6,168 nt of DNA from Ruminococcus sp. CAG:403 (lineage in GTDB: Bacteria > Bacillota > Clostridia > Oscillospirales > Ruminococcaceae): NCBI GenBank assembly GCA_000437255.1, contig FR899094.1:1-6168 (forward strand), in the 5' to 3' direction. Both the position numbers and the translations under genes were made by a program. Below are positions 1 to 6,013 of the stretch, piece after piece. Position 1 is the first letter of the stretch, and the number at the start of each line of letters is the position of its first letter. The notes under the pieces are model-generated. The model did not search any database and was not told where the DNA came from. It worked only from the letters and a program-made list of their open reading frames with translations.

Positions 1-1
1 T

Positions 2-451
2 CCCACCGGAGCGGTTCGCATGGAGGGCACCACGCAGGAGTACATGCCGCTGGCATTTCCGGCTGTTCCGGATTTTTCCTTGCTGTCCCATCTGGTGCAG
101 GCTGCACAGGCGCTTGGCTATCCGTTTGAAACGGGCGTGGTGCACTGTAAGGATTCTTTTTATGGACAGCACAGTCCGCAGCGCATGCCGATTGGAGCGC
201 AGCTGACAGCCAATTGGAACGCCTGGAAGGCGGCTGGTGTTCTGGCTTCAGAGATGGAGTCCGCCGCTTTGTTTGTCATCGCTGCTACGCTGCGGGTACG
301 CTGTGCAACTGTCCTGCATATGATTTGGAATCAGGAACGCACGCCGGATCCCATGCACACAGAAGCGCACCACTTTGATCCAGATGCAGAAATTCGAACT
401 GCCATTGCTGCCATGCGGCGCTGTATTGCTGCCGATCAGGCCGCTCAATGA
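2..451 (+). CDS. udp: Uridine phosphorylase-type nucleoside phosphorylase, 3' part (5' end outside window)
   Basis: This is the C-terminal 149 residues of a PNP/UDP-family nucleoside phosphorylase, which would cleave uridine with phosphate to uracil and ribose-1-phosphate in cytoplasmic pyrimidine salvage. The reading frame is open from base 2 and encodes T-G-A-V-R before the first ATG at base 20. These residues align with the A-S-V-R-L-D-G stretch of E. coli Udp, so that ATG is internal and the gene starts upstream. Supporting motifs are the FPAVPDF segment, KDSFYGQHSPQRMP (equivalent to the uracil-contacting Q/R region of Udp), and GVLASEMESAALF, which carries the Met-Glu ribose-binding motif. 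The remaining length fits a protein of about 250 residues. It ends with TGA directly before a strong hairpin terminator, so it is the last gene of its transcript. The family is secure. Specificity for uridine rather than another nucleoside is inferred from the similarity. Confidence 0.88.
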   Translation, partial: PTGAVRMEGTTQEYMPLAFPAVPDFSLLSHLVQAAQALGYPFETGVVHCKDSFYGQHSPQRMPIGAQLTANWNAWKAAGVLASEMESAALFVIAATLRVRCATVLHMIWNQERTPDPMHTEAHHFDPDAEIRTAIAAMRRCIAADQAAQ

Positions 452-453
452 GA

Positions 454-489
454 AAAAACCGGAAAGACACATCGGTCTTTCCGGTTTTT
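454..489. terminator. Bidirectional intrinsic terminator between convergent genes
   Basis: A perfect 15-bp inverted repeat (454-468 with 475-489) surrounds the 6-nt loop ACATCG. The GC-bearing core is CCGGAAAGAC/GTCTTTCCGG, with an A-run on the left arm and a T-run on the right. Read on either strand it gives a stem followed by a U-tract. It starts 3 nt after the stop codon of the phosphorylase gene and lies 21 nt beyond the stop of the minus-strand zinc-ribbon gene, so it can serve both converging transcripts. Confidence 0.93.
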
Positions 490-510
490 GATTGAATTTT
501 GAAAATAGGA

Positions 511-1188
511 TTATTTTGCAGAGGAAGCAGTCGTATTGGCTGCGGATAAAAAGGCAGTGATGTCGGTGCTGTACCAGTTTCCATCCACTTGAATGGCTGT
601 GCTGGTACGGGTTTCCTCCCGGTTGCCGGCATCTCCTTGTATGCGAATGACGATGGGATAGCGATAAGCACGCTCTACCGGAAGGGATGCATCTGTATAG
701 TTGTCGGTGATATCCTCTTGTTCCTCCGTTTGCAGATCTGCTGTAATGGTGATGGAACTGCCGCAGGAATCCTCTAACGTTTTGAGGTAGGTTGGCAGAT
801 AGTCCTGCACCAGTTTCAACAGGTCGTTCCGGTTGATGCCCTTTTGCGCATACTCTTCGATGACAGCATCCGGGATATCGGCAAGAATGCGATCGGCATC
901 CTGCTGTTCAATTGCCGCATAGCAGGCATGAATGGCAGCCTGCGGAGAGGCTTGGTCGGCGCTGTAGTCCTTCTTCTGATGGTTGTGTACAACAATCAGG
1001 ACGGCACAGGCAATGCCGACAATCAGAACGGCTGCAACAACAATGCTCAGGACGACGAGCCGCTTGTTTCGGTTGGGATTCTGTTTCGATGCAGAAGCCG
1101 GTGTATCCGTTGGGGTTACGGGGGTTTGACAGCGTTTGCAAACCGTTGCGCCATTCGGCAGGGATGCACCGCATTTGGAACAATTCAT
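511..1188 (-). CDS. Zinc-ribbon single-pass membrane protein with extracytoplasmic C-terminal domain
   Basis: The product is 225 residues and of unknown function. It opens with a zinc ribbon whose cysteines are C3, C6, C17 and C20 (CxxC-x10-CxxC). A Thr/Pro/Ala/Ser-rich linker follows (about 21-40), then basic residues (NRNKR) and one hydrophobic membrane segment (about 44-68). The remaining roughly 155 residues should lie outside the membrane. Their layout is reminiscent of NTF2-like/DUF4878-type domains: a helical SPQAAIHACYAAIEQQDAD region (about 81-99), then beta-rich sequence ending in VDGNWYSTDI. That resemblance is a weak inference. The positive-inside rule puts the ribbon in the cytoplasm. 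The ATG at 1188 has a good upstream AAGGAG. The gene lies 18 nt downstream of the AIM24 gene on the same strand and ends before the shared terminator, so it is the second gene of a two-gene operon. A membrane-bound sensor or regulator is possible, but nothing in the sequence proves it. Confidence 0.88.
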   Translation of the reverse strand: MNCSKCGASLPNGATVCKRCQTPVTPTDTPASASKQNPNRNKRLVVLSIVVAAVLIVGIACAVLIVVHNHQKKDYSADQASPQAAIHACYAAIEQQDADRILADIPDAVIEEYAQKGINRNDLLKLVQDYLPTYLKTLEDSCGSSITITADLQTEEQEDITDNYTDASLPVERAYRYPIVIRIQGDAGNREETRTSTAIQVDGNWYSTDITAFLSAANTTASSAK

Positions 1189-1197
1189 GGTAAGAGT

Positions 1198-1203
1198 CTC
1201 CTT
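1198..1203 (-). promoter_or_regulatory. Ribosome binding site of the zinc-ribbon membrane protein gene
   Basis: The minus strand reads AAGGAG with a 9-nt spacer to the ATG at 1188. It sits inside the 18-nt gap after the AIM24 stop codon, so the second gene of the operon has its own ribosome entry site. Confidence 0.8.
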
Positions 1204-1206
1204 TCC

Positions 1207-1884
1207 TTACTTACTGGGAATAAATGGGCGAATGGCACCTGCCAGCTGCGAAACCGGCATGCTCTGGAGCCATATGTGTCCCGGGCCGGTTATGACGGTG
1301 TTGAAGAGACCCTCTCCACCGAAAACGGCATTTTTGATGCCCGGTACGGTTTGAATTTCAATCTGACAGCCGCCGGTCATAGCAGCCAAGTAGCCGGTAT
1401 CTACCACCATTTGCTGTCCTGGTGCAAGGTCATACTCCTTGATGTAGCCGTCAAATTCCAGGAATACAATGCCGCTTCCGGAAAGCCGCTGCATGATGAA
1501 GCCTTCTCCACCGAAGAGTCCGGCGCCGAACCGCTTCTGGAAGAAGATGGAAAGGGTTACACCGGCAGTAGATGCGAGAAATGCGGTTTTTTGCGCAATG
1601 ATTTCCTGTCCTGGCCCAATCTGGAAAGGACGGATGCAGCCGGGAAAACTGGATGCAAACGCAATCATGCCCGGAGCGCCGATGGCGGTGTAACGATTCT
1701 GGAACATACTTTCTCCGGAAAAGGCACGTCCAAACATCTTTCCAATGCCGCCGTTGGAAGTGGTTTCCATTTTCATGTTGGGGGTCATCCAGGACATGGC
1801 CCCTTTTTCTGTAATCATGGTTTCGTTGGGTTCCAAGTTGCAGATTACAACGGGTAGTGGTTCGCCTTCAATGCTATAATTCAT
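1207..1884 (-). CDS. AIM24 family protein (TIGR00266-type)
   Basis: This is a 225-residue bacterial homologue of the AIM24 family (PF01987/TIGR00266). The fungal name-giver is a mitochondrial protein; the biochemical role of bacterial members is unknown. The whole length matches the family pattern: an N-terminal strand with PVVICNLEPNETMITEKGAMSWM, then NMKMETTSNGGIGKMFGRAFSGES, FQNRYTA and IAFASSFPGCIRPF. It continues with two Gly-rich repeats, FGGEGF (about 124-129) and FGGEGL (about 188-193), and ITGPGHIWLQSMP near the end. The fold expected for the family is a beta-rich, trypsin-inhibitor-like/TRAP-like barrel. No signal peptide or membrane segment is seen, so it is probably cytoplasmic. 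I chose the ATG at 1884 because an ideal AAGGAGG lies 8 nt upstream and family similarity starts there. The frame stays open upstream to 2079 but would run across the promoter. It is the first gene of an operon with the zinc-ribbon membrane protein gene. Confidence 0.93.
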   Translation of the reverse strand: MNYSIEGEPLPVVICNLEPNETMITEKGAMSWMTPNMKMETTSNGGIGKMFGRAFSGESMFQNRYTAIGAPGMIAFASSFPGCIRPFQIGPGQEIIAQKTAFLASTAGVTLSIFFQKRFGAGLFGGEGFIMQRLSGSGIVFLEFDGYIKEYDLAPGQQMVVDTGYLAAMTGGCQIEIQTVPGIKNAVFGGEGLFNTVITGPGHIWLQSMPVSQLAGAIRPFIPSK

Positions 1885-1892
1885 AGAGAATT

Positions 1893-1899
1893 CCTCCTT
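1893..1899 (-). promoter_or_regulatory. Strong ribosome binding site fixing the AIM24 start
   Basis: The minus strand reads AAGGAGG followed by the 8-nt spacer AATTCTCT and ATG. This near-perfect Shine-Dalgarno sequence selects the start at 1884 over the longer open frame reaching 2079. Confidence 0.92.
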
Positions 1900-1912
1900 T
1901 TTTGTTACAAAT

Positions 1913-1941
1913 ATTATACAAGAAAAAGATAAAAATGTCAA
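1913..1941 (-). promoter_or_regulatory. Consensus sigma-70/sigma-A promoter of the AIM24 operon
   Basis: On the minus strand TTGACA (1941-1936) and TATAAT (1918-1913) both match consensus perfectly and are 17 nt apart. Transcription should start near 1906, giving a leader of about 22 nt that holds the ribosome binding site. An 11-base palindrome, TTTGTTACAAA (1901-1911), sits at the expected start point and could be a small operator, but is short enough to be chance. With no visible need for an activator, the operon is likely expressed well with the housekeeping sigma factor. Confidence 0.9.
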
Positions 1942-1968
1942 TTTCTGATTATCATTTCGGAACATCAA

Positions 1969-2058
1969 TCCATGCAGTTCTTTTTTATGGGAACACGCTC
2001 CAGGCGGCTGGCGGCCGGATGTTGTCTGGAAATTTGCTGTTCCAAAAATATGCATGGA
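1969..2058. repeat. Nested imperfect inverted repeat between two divergent promoters
   Basis: Complementary blocks nest in order: TCCATGCA (1969-1976) with TGCATGGA (2051-2058), a T-run (1982-1986) with an A-run (2044-2048), GGAACA (1990-1995) with TGTTCC (2038-2043), GC (1997-1998) with GC (2036-2037), TCCAG (1999-2003) with CTGGA (2026-2030), and CGGC (2005-2008) with GCCG (2014-2017). That makes about 30 pairs broken by several bulges. The element fills most of the space between the AIM24 -35 and the proS -35, so neither identified promoter transcribes it. It contains no credible ORF. It could be a degenerate mobile or repetitive element, a regulator-binding region, a small RNA from an unseen promoter, or chance. 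Confidence 0.45.
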
Positions 2059-2073
2059 AAAGTAGCTTTTCTC

Positions 2074-2102
2074 TTGCAATTTTCCCGGAAATATGCTATA
2101 CT
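2074..2102 (+). promoter_or_regulatory. Extended -10 promoter of proS
   Basis: TTGCAA (2074-2079) and TATACT (2097-2102) are separated by 17 nt, and the -10 is preceded by TGC, giving an extended -10 (TGnTATACT). Transcription should start near 2109, leaving a leader of about 79 nt before the proS ATG. Confidence 0.8.
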
Positions 2103-2141
2103 ATATTGTATTTGATTGTAATTTTGGGATCTGAAAAGCAC

Positions 2142-2160
2142 GGGAATGTGTCTGATTCCC
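2142..2160 (+). promoter_or_regulatory. Small hairpin in the proS leader
   Basis: GGGAAT (2142-2147) pairs with ATTCCC (2155-2160) around a 7-nt loop, within the predicted proS leader and 15 nt before its ribosome binding site. It has no following T-run, so it is not an intrinsic terminator. A role in mRNA stability or translation is possible but unproven. Confidence 0.35.
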
Positions 2161-2174
2161 TGTAATGCAATACT

Positions 2175-2183
2175 GAGGAGGAG
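2175..2183 (+). promoter_or_regulatory. Ribosome binding site of proS
   Basis: GAGGAGGAG contains AGGAGG at 2176-2181, 6 nt before the ATG at 2188. It picks that start over an in-frame ATG at 2146 that lies inside the leader hairpin and has no ribosome binding site. Confidence 0.88.
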
Positions 2184-2187
2184 CAAT

Positions 2188-3648
2188 ATGGCAAAAAGCA
2201 ACAAAAAACAAGTGGCTGAAATCACCGCCATGGATGAGGATTTCGCACAGTGGTATACCGATATTGTAAAAAAAGCAGAGCTTATCGAATACACCAGCGT
2301 CAAGGGCTGTATGGTCATTCGTCCGTATGGTTACGCCATCTGGGAGAATATGCAGCATATTCTGGACGGCATGTTTAAGGAAACCGGACATGAAAATGTC
2401 TGCATGCCGATGTTTATTCCGGAAAGCCTGCTCGAAAAGGAAAAGGATCACGTAGAAGGCTTTGCACCGGAAGTGGCATGGGTCACCTACGGCGGAAGCG
2501 AAAAGCTGGAAGAACGGCTCTGTGTGCGTCCGACTTCTGAAACACTGTTCTGTGAGCACTATGCCAACATCGTACACAGCTACCGGGATCTGCCGAAGCT
2601 GTATAACCAGTGGGTTAGCGTGGTGCGCTGGGAAAAGACCACGCGTCCGTTCCTGCGTTCCAGAGAATTCCTGTGGCAGGAAGGTCACACCATTCATGCA
2701 ACCGCAGAGGAGGCACTCGAAGAAACCGAGCGTATGCTGAACACCTACGCCACCTTCTGTGAGCAATCCCTGGCTATGCCGGTGGTAAAGGGCAGAAAAA
2801 CCGAAAGTGATAAGTTTGCCGGCGCTGTTGCAACCTATGCCATTGAAGCACTGATGCACGATGGAAAGGCATTGCAGGCAGGTACTTCCCACTACTTTGG
2901 GGATGGCTTTGCAAAGGCATTCGATATTCAGTTTGCCACCAAGGACAACCAGCTTGCTTATCCGCATCAGACTTCTTGGGGCGTAACCACGCGTCTGATC
3001 GGTGCCATCATTATGACGCATGGAGACAACAACGGTTTGGTTCTGCCGCCGGCAGTTGCTCCGGTACAGGTTGTTGTGGTTCCGATTGCGCAGCATAAGG
3101 AAGGTGTCCTGGAAAAGGCATCGGAACTGTACAACAAGCTGAAAGCAAGCGGCATCCGGGTAAAAATGGATGATTCCGAGAATTCTCCGGGTTGGAAGTT
3201 TGCACAGTATGAGATGAAGGGTGTTCCGATTCGAATTGAACTCGGCCCGAAGGACATCGAAAACGGTCAGTGTGTGGTTGTAACCCGTTACAATGGCGAA
3301 AAGCAGACCGTTGCGCTGGATGCAGACAATGCCACTTTGGTACAGACCGTGCAGCAGCTGCTTGAAACAGAAATTCCGGCTGGTATGTATGAAAAGGCAC
3401 TGGACAACCAGAAGCGCCGGACATACGCTTGCCAGAGCATGGAAGAAATTGTACAGGTTCTACAGGAAAAGGGCGATGGATTTGTCGAAGCAATGTGGTG
3501 CGGCGACGAAGCATGTGAAGATCTGGTGAAGGAAAAGACCGGTGTTGGTTCCCGCTGCATTCCGCTGGAGCAGCACACCATTTCTGACAAGTGCGTTTGC
3601 TGCGGCAAGCCGGCAAAGCATATGGTACTCTGGGGAAAAGCGTATTAA
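2188..3648 (+). CDS. proS: Prolyl-tRNA synthetase, short archaeal/eukaryotic type (ProS type 3)
   Basis: The enzyme charges tRNA-Pro with proline using ATP in the cytoplasm. The 486-residue product has the class II core: motif 1 region VKGCMVIRPYGYAIWENMQ (about 38-56), the proline-pocket loop RPTSET (114-119), motif 2 RPFLRSREFLWQEGH (153-167), GTSHYFG (232-238), and motif 3 GVTTRLIGAIIMTHGDNNGLVLPP with R269. An anticodon-binding domain follows (about 293-400). The C-terminal domain has C438, C443, C469 and C472, the zinc-site spacing I recall for Thermus ProRS, and the chain ends in the family-typical Tyr. The roughly 180-residue editing insertion of the E. coli-type enzyme is absent, so cis clearance of Ala-tRNA-Pro is not expected here. 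The gene has its own promoter and terminator. The next gene downstream is a proline transporter. Confidence 0.97.
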   Translation: MAKSNKKQVAEITAMDEDFAQWYTDIVKKAELIEYTSVKGCMVIRPYGYAIWENMQHILDGMFKETGHENVCMPMFIPESLLEKEKDHVEGFAPEVAWVTYGGSEKLEERLCVRPTSETLFCEHYANIVHSYRDLPKLYNQWVSVVRWEKTTRPFLRSREFLWQEGHTIHATAEEALEETERMLNTYATFCEQSLAMPVVKGRKTESDKFAGAVATYAIEALMHDGKALQAGTSHYFGDGFAKAFDIQFATKDNQLAYPHQTSWGVTTRLIGAIIMTHGDNNGLVLPPAVAPVQVVVVPIAQHKEGVLEKASELYNKLKASGIRVKMDDSENSPGWKFAQYEMKGVPIRIELGPKDIENGQCVVVTRYNGEKQTVALDADNATLVQTVQQLLETEIPAGMYEKALDNQKRRTYACQSMEEIVQVLQEKGDGFVEAMWCGDEACEDLVKEKTGVGSRCIPLEQHTISDKCVCCGKPAKHMVLWGKAY

Positions 3649-3689
3649 TTCCCGGCAACGCATACAATAACCTGCAAACCATTTTGTTC

Positions 3690-3725
3690 AATGGGAAGCG
3701 AAATATCAGCCGCTTCCCATTTTTT
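3690..3725 (+). terminator. Intrinsic terminator after proS
   Basis: An 11-bp stem (3690-3700 with 3711-3721) with core ATGGGAAGCG/CGCTTCCCAT and a 10-nt loop is followed by a T-run to 3725. It begins 41 nt after the proS stop and should separate proS from putP transcription, allowing some readthrough. Confidence 0.9.
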
Positions 3726-3728
3726 GAG

Positions 3729-3768
3729 TCTGCACACCGTTGGCAGATGCTGGCTGTGTGCAGAAAAT
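3729..3768 (+). promoter_or_regulatory. Possible putP promoter overlapped by a 9-bp inverted repeat
   Basis: TCTGCACAC (3729-3737) and GTGTGCAGA (3756-3764) form a perfect 9-bp inverted repeat with an 18-nt centre. Within and over it lies a candidate promoter: TTGGCA (3740-3745), a 17-nt spacer, and a weak -10 GAAAAT (3763-3768). If real, transcription starts near 3775. The half-sites flank the -35 and overlap the -10, an arrangement typical of a repressor operator. The weak -10 makes the promoter uncertain, and the repeat could instead act as an RNA hairpin in a readthrough transcript from proS. Confidence 0.45.
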
Positions 3769-3787
3769 GGAACCACGTCTCACATAG

Positions 3788-3794
3788 AAAGGAG
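3788..3794 (+). promoter_or_regulatory. Ribosome binding site fixing the putP start
   Basis: AAAGGAG lies 10 nt before the ATG at 3805. The frame is open back to 3691, but that upstream ATG lies within the proS terminator stem and has no ribosome binding site. Confidence 0.82.
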
Positions 3795-3804
3795 CAGCAT
3801 TCCA

Positions 3805-5361
3805 ATGGAATCAAACCAGATTTGCATGCTGATTACCATCGTTGTCTATTTGATTTTGATGGTGGTTGTCGGCATTCTCGCATCGAAAAAGAATAAGGAT
3901 ACCAGTGACTTTTACTTAGGCGGCAGAAAACTTGGCCCGATTGTAACGGCAATGAGTGCCGAAGCCTCGGACATGAGCAGCTATCTGTTGATGGGTTTAC
4001 CGGGACTTGCCCTGCTGACCGGATTTGCCGATGTCGGCTGGACGGCAATCGGACTGGCAGTCGGCACCTACTTAAACTGGCTGTTTGTTGCAAAGCGCCT
4101 GCGGATTTATTCCCAGCACAATCATTCGATTACCATTCCGGACTTTTTCTCGCACCGGTATCACGATCAGAAAAATTTCCTCATGGGAATTTCCGCTGTC
4201 ATCATTTTGATTTTCTTTGTCCCCTATACGGCATCCGGATTCTCTGCCTGCGGCAAACTGTTTCAAACGCTCTTTGGCATGGATTATCACGTTGCCATGA
4301 TTCTGAGTGCTGTTATCATCATTGCGTATACCAGCATCGGTGGTTTCCTGGCAGCCAGCACAACGGATTTGCTGCAAAGCATCATTATGACCATTGCCTT
4401 GATTATGGTAGTTGGATTCGGTGTCGGCAAGGCAGGCGGACTGGATGCTGTCATCGACAATGCAAAGTCTCTGCCGGGCTATCTGTCCTTCCATCAAACT
4501 TATGACATTACCGCCAATTCTGCGAAGCCATATTCCATCCTGACCATCTGTTCCACCCTGGCATGGGGGCTTGGTTACTTTGGTATGCCGCACATTCTGC
4601 TGCGTTTTATGGCAATCGAAGACAGCCGGAAGATCAAAACCTCCCGAAGAATTGCCTCCATTTGGGTGACCATTTCAATGGGAATTGCCATTTTGATTGG
4701 CTTTATCGGAAAGGCATTGATTCAAAATGGCACCATTTCCGTATTGGGAGACAACCCGGCCAACTACAGCGCAGAATCAGAAACCGTCATCATGAAAATT
4801 GCAACGCTCATCAGTGAGCATGGTGTGGTAGCCGCCCTGCTTGCCGGACTGGTATTTGCGGGAATTCTCGCCTGCACCATGTCTACTTCCGATTCTCAGC
4901 TGTTGGCAGCGTCCTCCAGTATGTCGGAAAACCTCTTGCAGGGCGTATTTGGCGTAAAGCTTTCGCAGAAAGCAGCCATGCTGGCAGCACGCTGTGTCCT
5001 GCTGATTATTGCAGCGGTTTCCATTGTCATTGCTTGGAATCCGGAAAGTTCTGTCTTCCAGATCGTATCGTTTGCATGGGCTGGATTTGGTGCCACCTTT
5101 GGCCCGGTTATGCTCTGCGCTCTGTTCTGGAAGCGTTCCAACAAGTGGGGTGCACTGGCTGGTCTGATCTCCGGCGGTGTAATGGTATTTGTTTGGAAGT
5201 TCTGCATCCGTCCGTTGGGTGGCGCATGGGATTTGTATGAATTGCTGCCGGCATTCTTGATTGCCCTGCTGGCAATCATTCTGGTTTCCCTGCTGACCAA
5301 AAAGCCGGATCAGGAACTGGTGGATGAATTTGAAGCCGTACAGGCTGCCTGCAAGAAATAA
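3805..5361 (+). CDS. putP: Sodium/proline symporter, PutP type (SSS family)
   Basis: This 518-residue integral membrane protein belongs to the solute:sodium symporter family (TC 2.A.21) and should import proline with Na+. E. coli PutP, about 502 residues, is the obvious relative. Key positions are conserved: GGRKLG with R41 (E. coli R40), SAEASDMSSYLLMGLPG with D56, M57 and S58 (E. coli D55, M56, S57 at the Na+ site), and Y141 in VPYTASG. Also present are LAWGLGYFGMPH with W254, Y258 and P262 (E. coli W244, Y248, P252 near the substrate site), and CTMSTSDSQLL with S360 and T361 (E. coli S340, T341, Na+ ligands). Many hydrophobic segments cover the length, consistent with the 13-TM PutP topology and a hydrophilic C-tail. 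Nearby proS supports proline as the substrate. Another amino acid or an osmoprotective role cannot be excluded. An unknown four-TM gene follows after 13 nt. Confidence 0.93.
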   Translation: MESNQICMLITIVVYLILMVVVGILASKKNKDTSDFYLGGRKLGPIVTAMSAEASDMSSYLLMGLPGLALLTGFADVGWTAIGLAVGTYLNWLFVAKRLRIYSQHNHSITIPDFFSHRYHDQKNFLMGISAVIILIFFVPYTASGFSACGKLFQTLFGMDYHVAMILSAVIIIAYTSIGGFLAASTTDLLQSIIMTIALIMVVGFGVGKAGGLDAVIDNAKSLPGYLSFHQTYDITANSAKPYSILTICSTLAWGLGYFGMPHILLRFMAIEDSRKIKTSRRIASIWVTISMGIAILIGFIGKALIQNGTISVLGDNPANYSAESETVIMKIATLISEHGVVAALLAGLVFAGILACTMSTSDSQLLAASSSMSENLLQGVFGVKLSQKAAMLAARCVLLIIAAVSIVIAWNPESSVFQIVSFAWAGFGATFGPVMLCALFWKRSNKWGALAGLISGGVMVFVWKFCIRPLGGAWDLYELLPAFLIALLAIILVSLLTKKPDQELVDEFEAVQAACKK

Positions 5362-5374
5362 GAGGGTGTATGCA

Positions 5375-5980
5375 ATGAAAAAAAACGCAAACTCGCAAAA
5401 ATGGGTTTATTGGGGCAGCTACTTACTGCTTGTTCTGCTGACCGCTGTGGGCACGATTGGATTGTTTCAGCTGCCTTATGTGCGGCATGATTCTAAGATA
5501 GAACCGGGATACCTGGTTGATATTTCCTATGCTTCGACCTTGCGGAGTGCAAAACGATTCTCCTATTCATACGGGATTGATCTGAGTCACTTCTCCAGTG
5601 ATCCGGGCGCTGTTTTCCAGAAGTTTATGGAGAAGTATCCGTGGCAGTTTTGTGTGTTTTTGTTCCTGTTTTTGGTTGCTGCGGCTTGCCTGGTGCTGCT
5701 GGTCATTGGACTGATACAGATGTGCCGGCATAGATTGGCAGTCGGCTGCCGTCTGGGCTGCATTTGTCTGCTTTTGCTGGGCGTTGGCGATTTTTCGCTG
5801 ATTAGTACCTATCTGGCATTTGAACGCAGACGGAAGCAGGCAGGTTTGTCTAGTCCTTTCGGTGCTTTTCCAACGGCCACTGCAATCATCGGAGCGCTTA
5901 CCTTGGTCGTCGGCATACTGGGATTGGTGATTTTTCGGAAGCGCAGACAACCGAAACCAGTACAATCATCCATTGGTTAA
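5375..5980 (+). CDS. Four-TM membrane protein of unknown function
   Basis: I do not recognise this 201-residue protein. Hydrophobic stretches suggest four membrane segments at about 11-33, 91-116, 121-148 and 165-187. The N-terminus (MKKNANSQK) and the C-terminal tail (FRKRRQPKP) are both basic, which puts both ends in the cytoplasm. The 55-residue segment between TM1 and TM2 is polar, rich in Tyr and Ser, and should be outside. A basic loop (ERRRKQ) follows TM3. No catalytic or metal-binding motif is visible. The ATG at 5375 is chosen because AGAGGG lies about 8 nt upstream and starting there avoids overlapping putP; an upstream in-frame ATG at 5324 lies inside putP. Only 13 nt separate it from the putP stop, with no terminator between, so cotranscription is likely. 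That does not prove a shared function. A zinc-ribbon gene starts 33 nt downstream. Confidence 0.82.
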   Translation: MKKNANSQKWVYWGSYLLLVLLTAVGTIGLFQLPYVRHDSKIEPGYLVDISYASTLRSAKRFSYSYGIDLSHFSSDPGAVFQKFMEKYPWQFCVFLFLFLVAAACLVLLVIGLIQMCRHRLAVGCRLGCICLLLLGVGDFSLISTYLAFERRRKQAGLSSPFGAFPTATAIIGALTLVVGILGLVIFRKRRQPKPVQSSIG

Positions 5981-6013
5981 AACCATTACAAAAAAGAAAG
6001 TGGGGTCTTTATT

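Noticed and set aside
844..1857. Long plus-strand open frame of 337 codons
   Set aside because: It runs antisense across both genes of the AIM24/zinc-ribbon operon, spans their junction, has no ribosome binding site, and its product resembles nothing I recognise.
1885..2079. Possible 65-residue N-terminal extension of the AIM24 protein
   Set aside because: It would cover the perfect promoter and ribosome binding site, and AIM24 family similarity begins at the ATG at 1884.
1902..2165. Small plus-strand ORF of 87 codons in the divergent intergenic region
   Set aside because: It covers the nested dyad and the proS promoter, has no ribosome binding site, and its product has no recognisable features.
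2109..2187. T-box leader controlling proS
   Set aside because: The leader is only about 79 nt and I find neither the AGGGTGG-type T-box sequence nor an antiterminator/terminator pair.
2101..3096. Minus-strand open frame of 331 codons
   Set aside because: It is antisense to the secure proS gene, reads out through its promoter region, and its Cys/His-rich product looks like a shadow translation.
3691..3804. Possible 38-residue N-terminal extension of PutP
   Set aside because: The upstream ATG is inside the proS terminator stem and lacks a ribosome binding site; PutP similarity begins after 3805.
3011..3814. Minus-strand open frame of 267 codons
   Set aside because: It is antisense to proS and crosses the proS terminator and putP leader; no start signal or family likeness.
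4072..4593. Minus-strand open frame of 173 codons inside putP
   Set aside because: It is antisense to a well-conserved transporter, with polar low-information sequence and no upstream signals.
5974..5985. Short palindrome TGGTTAAAACCA at the end of the four-TM gene
   Set aside because: The stem is only 4-5 bp with almost no loop and no T-run, so it is not a credible terminator.
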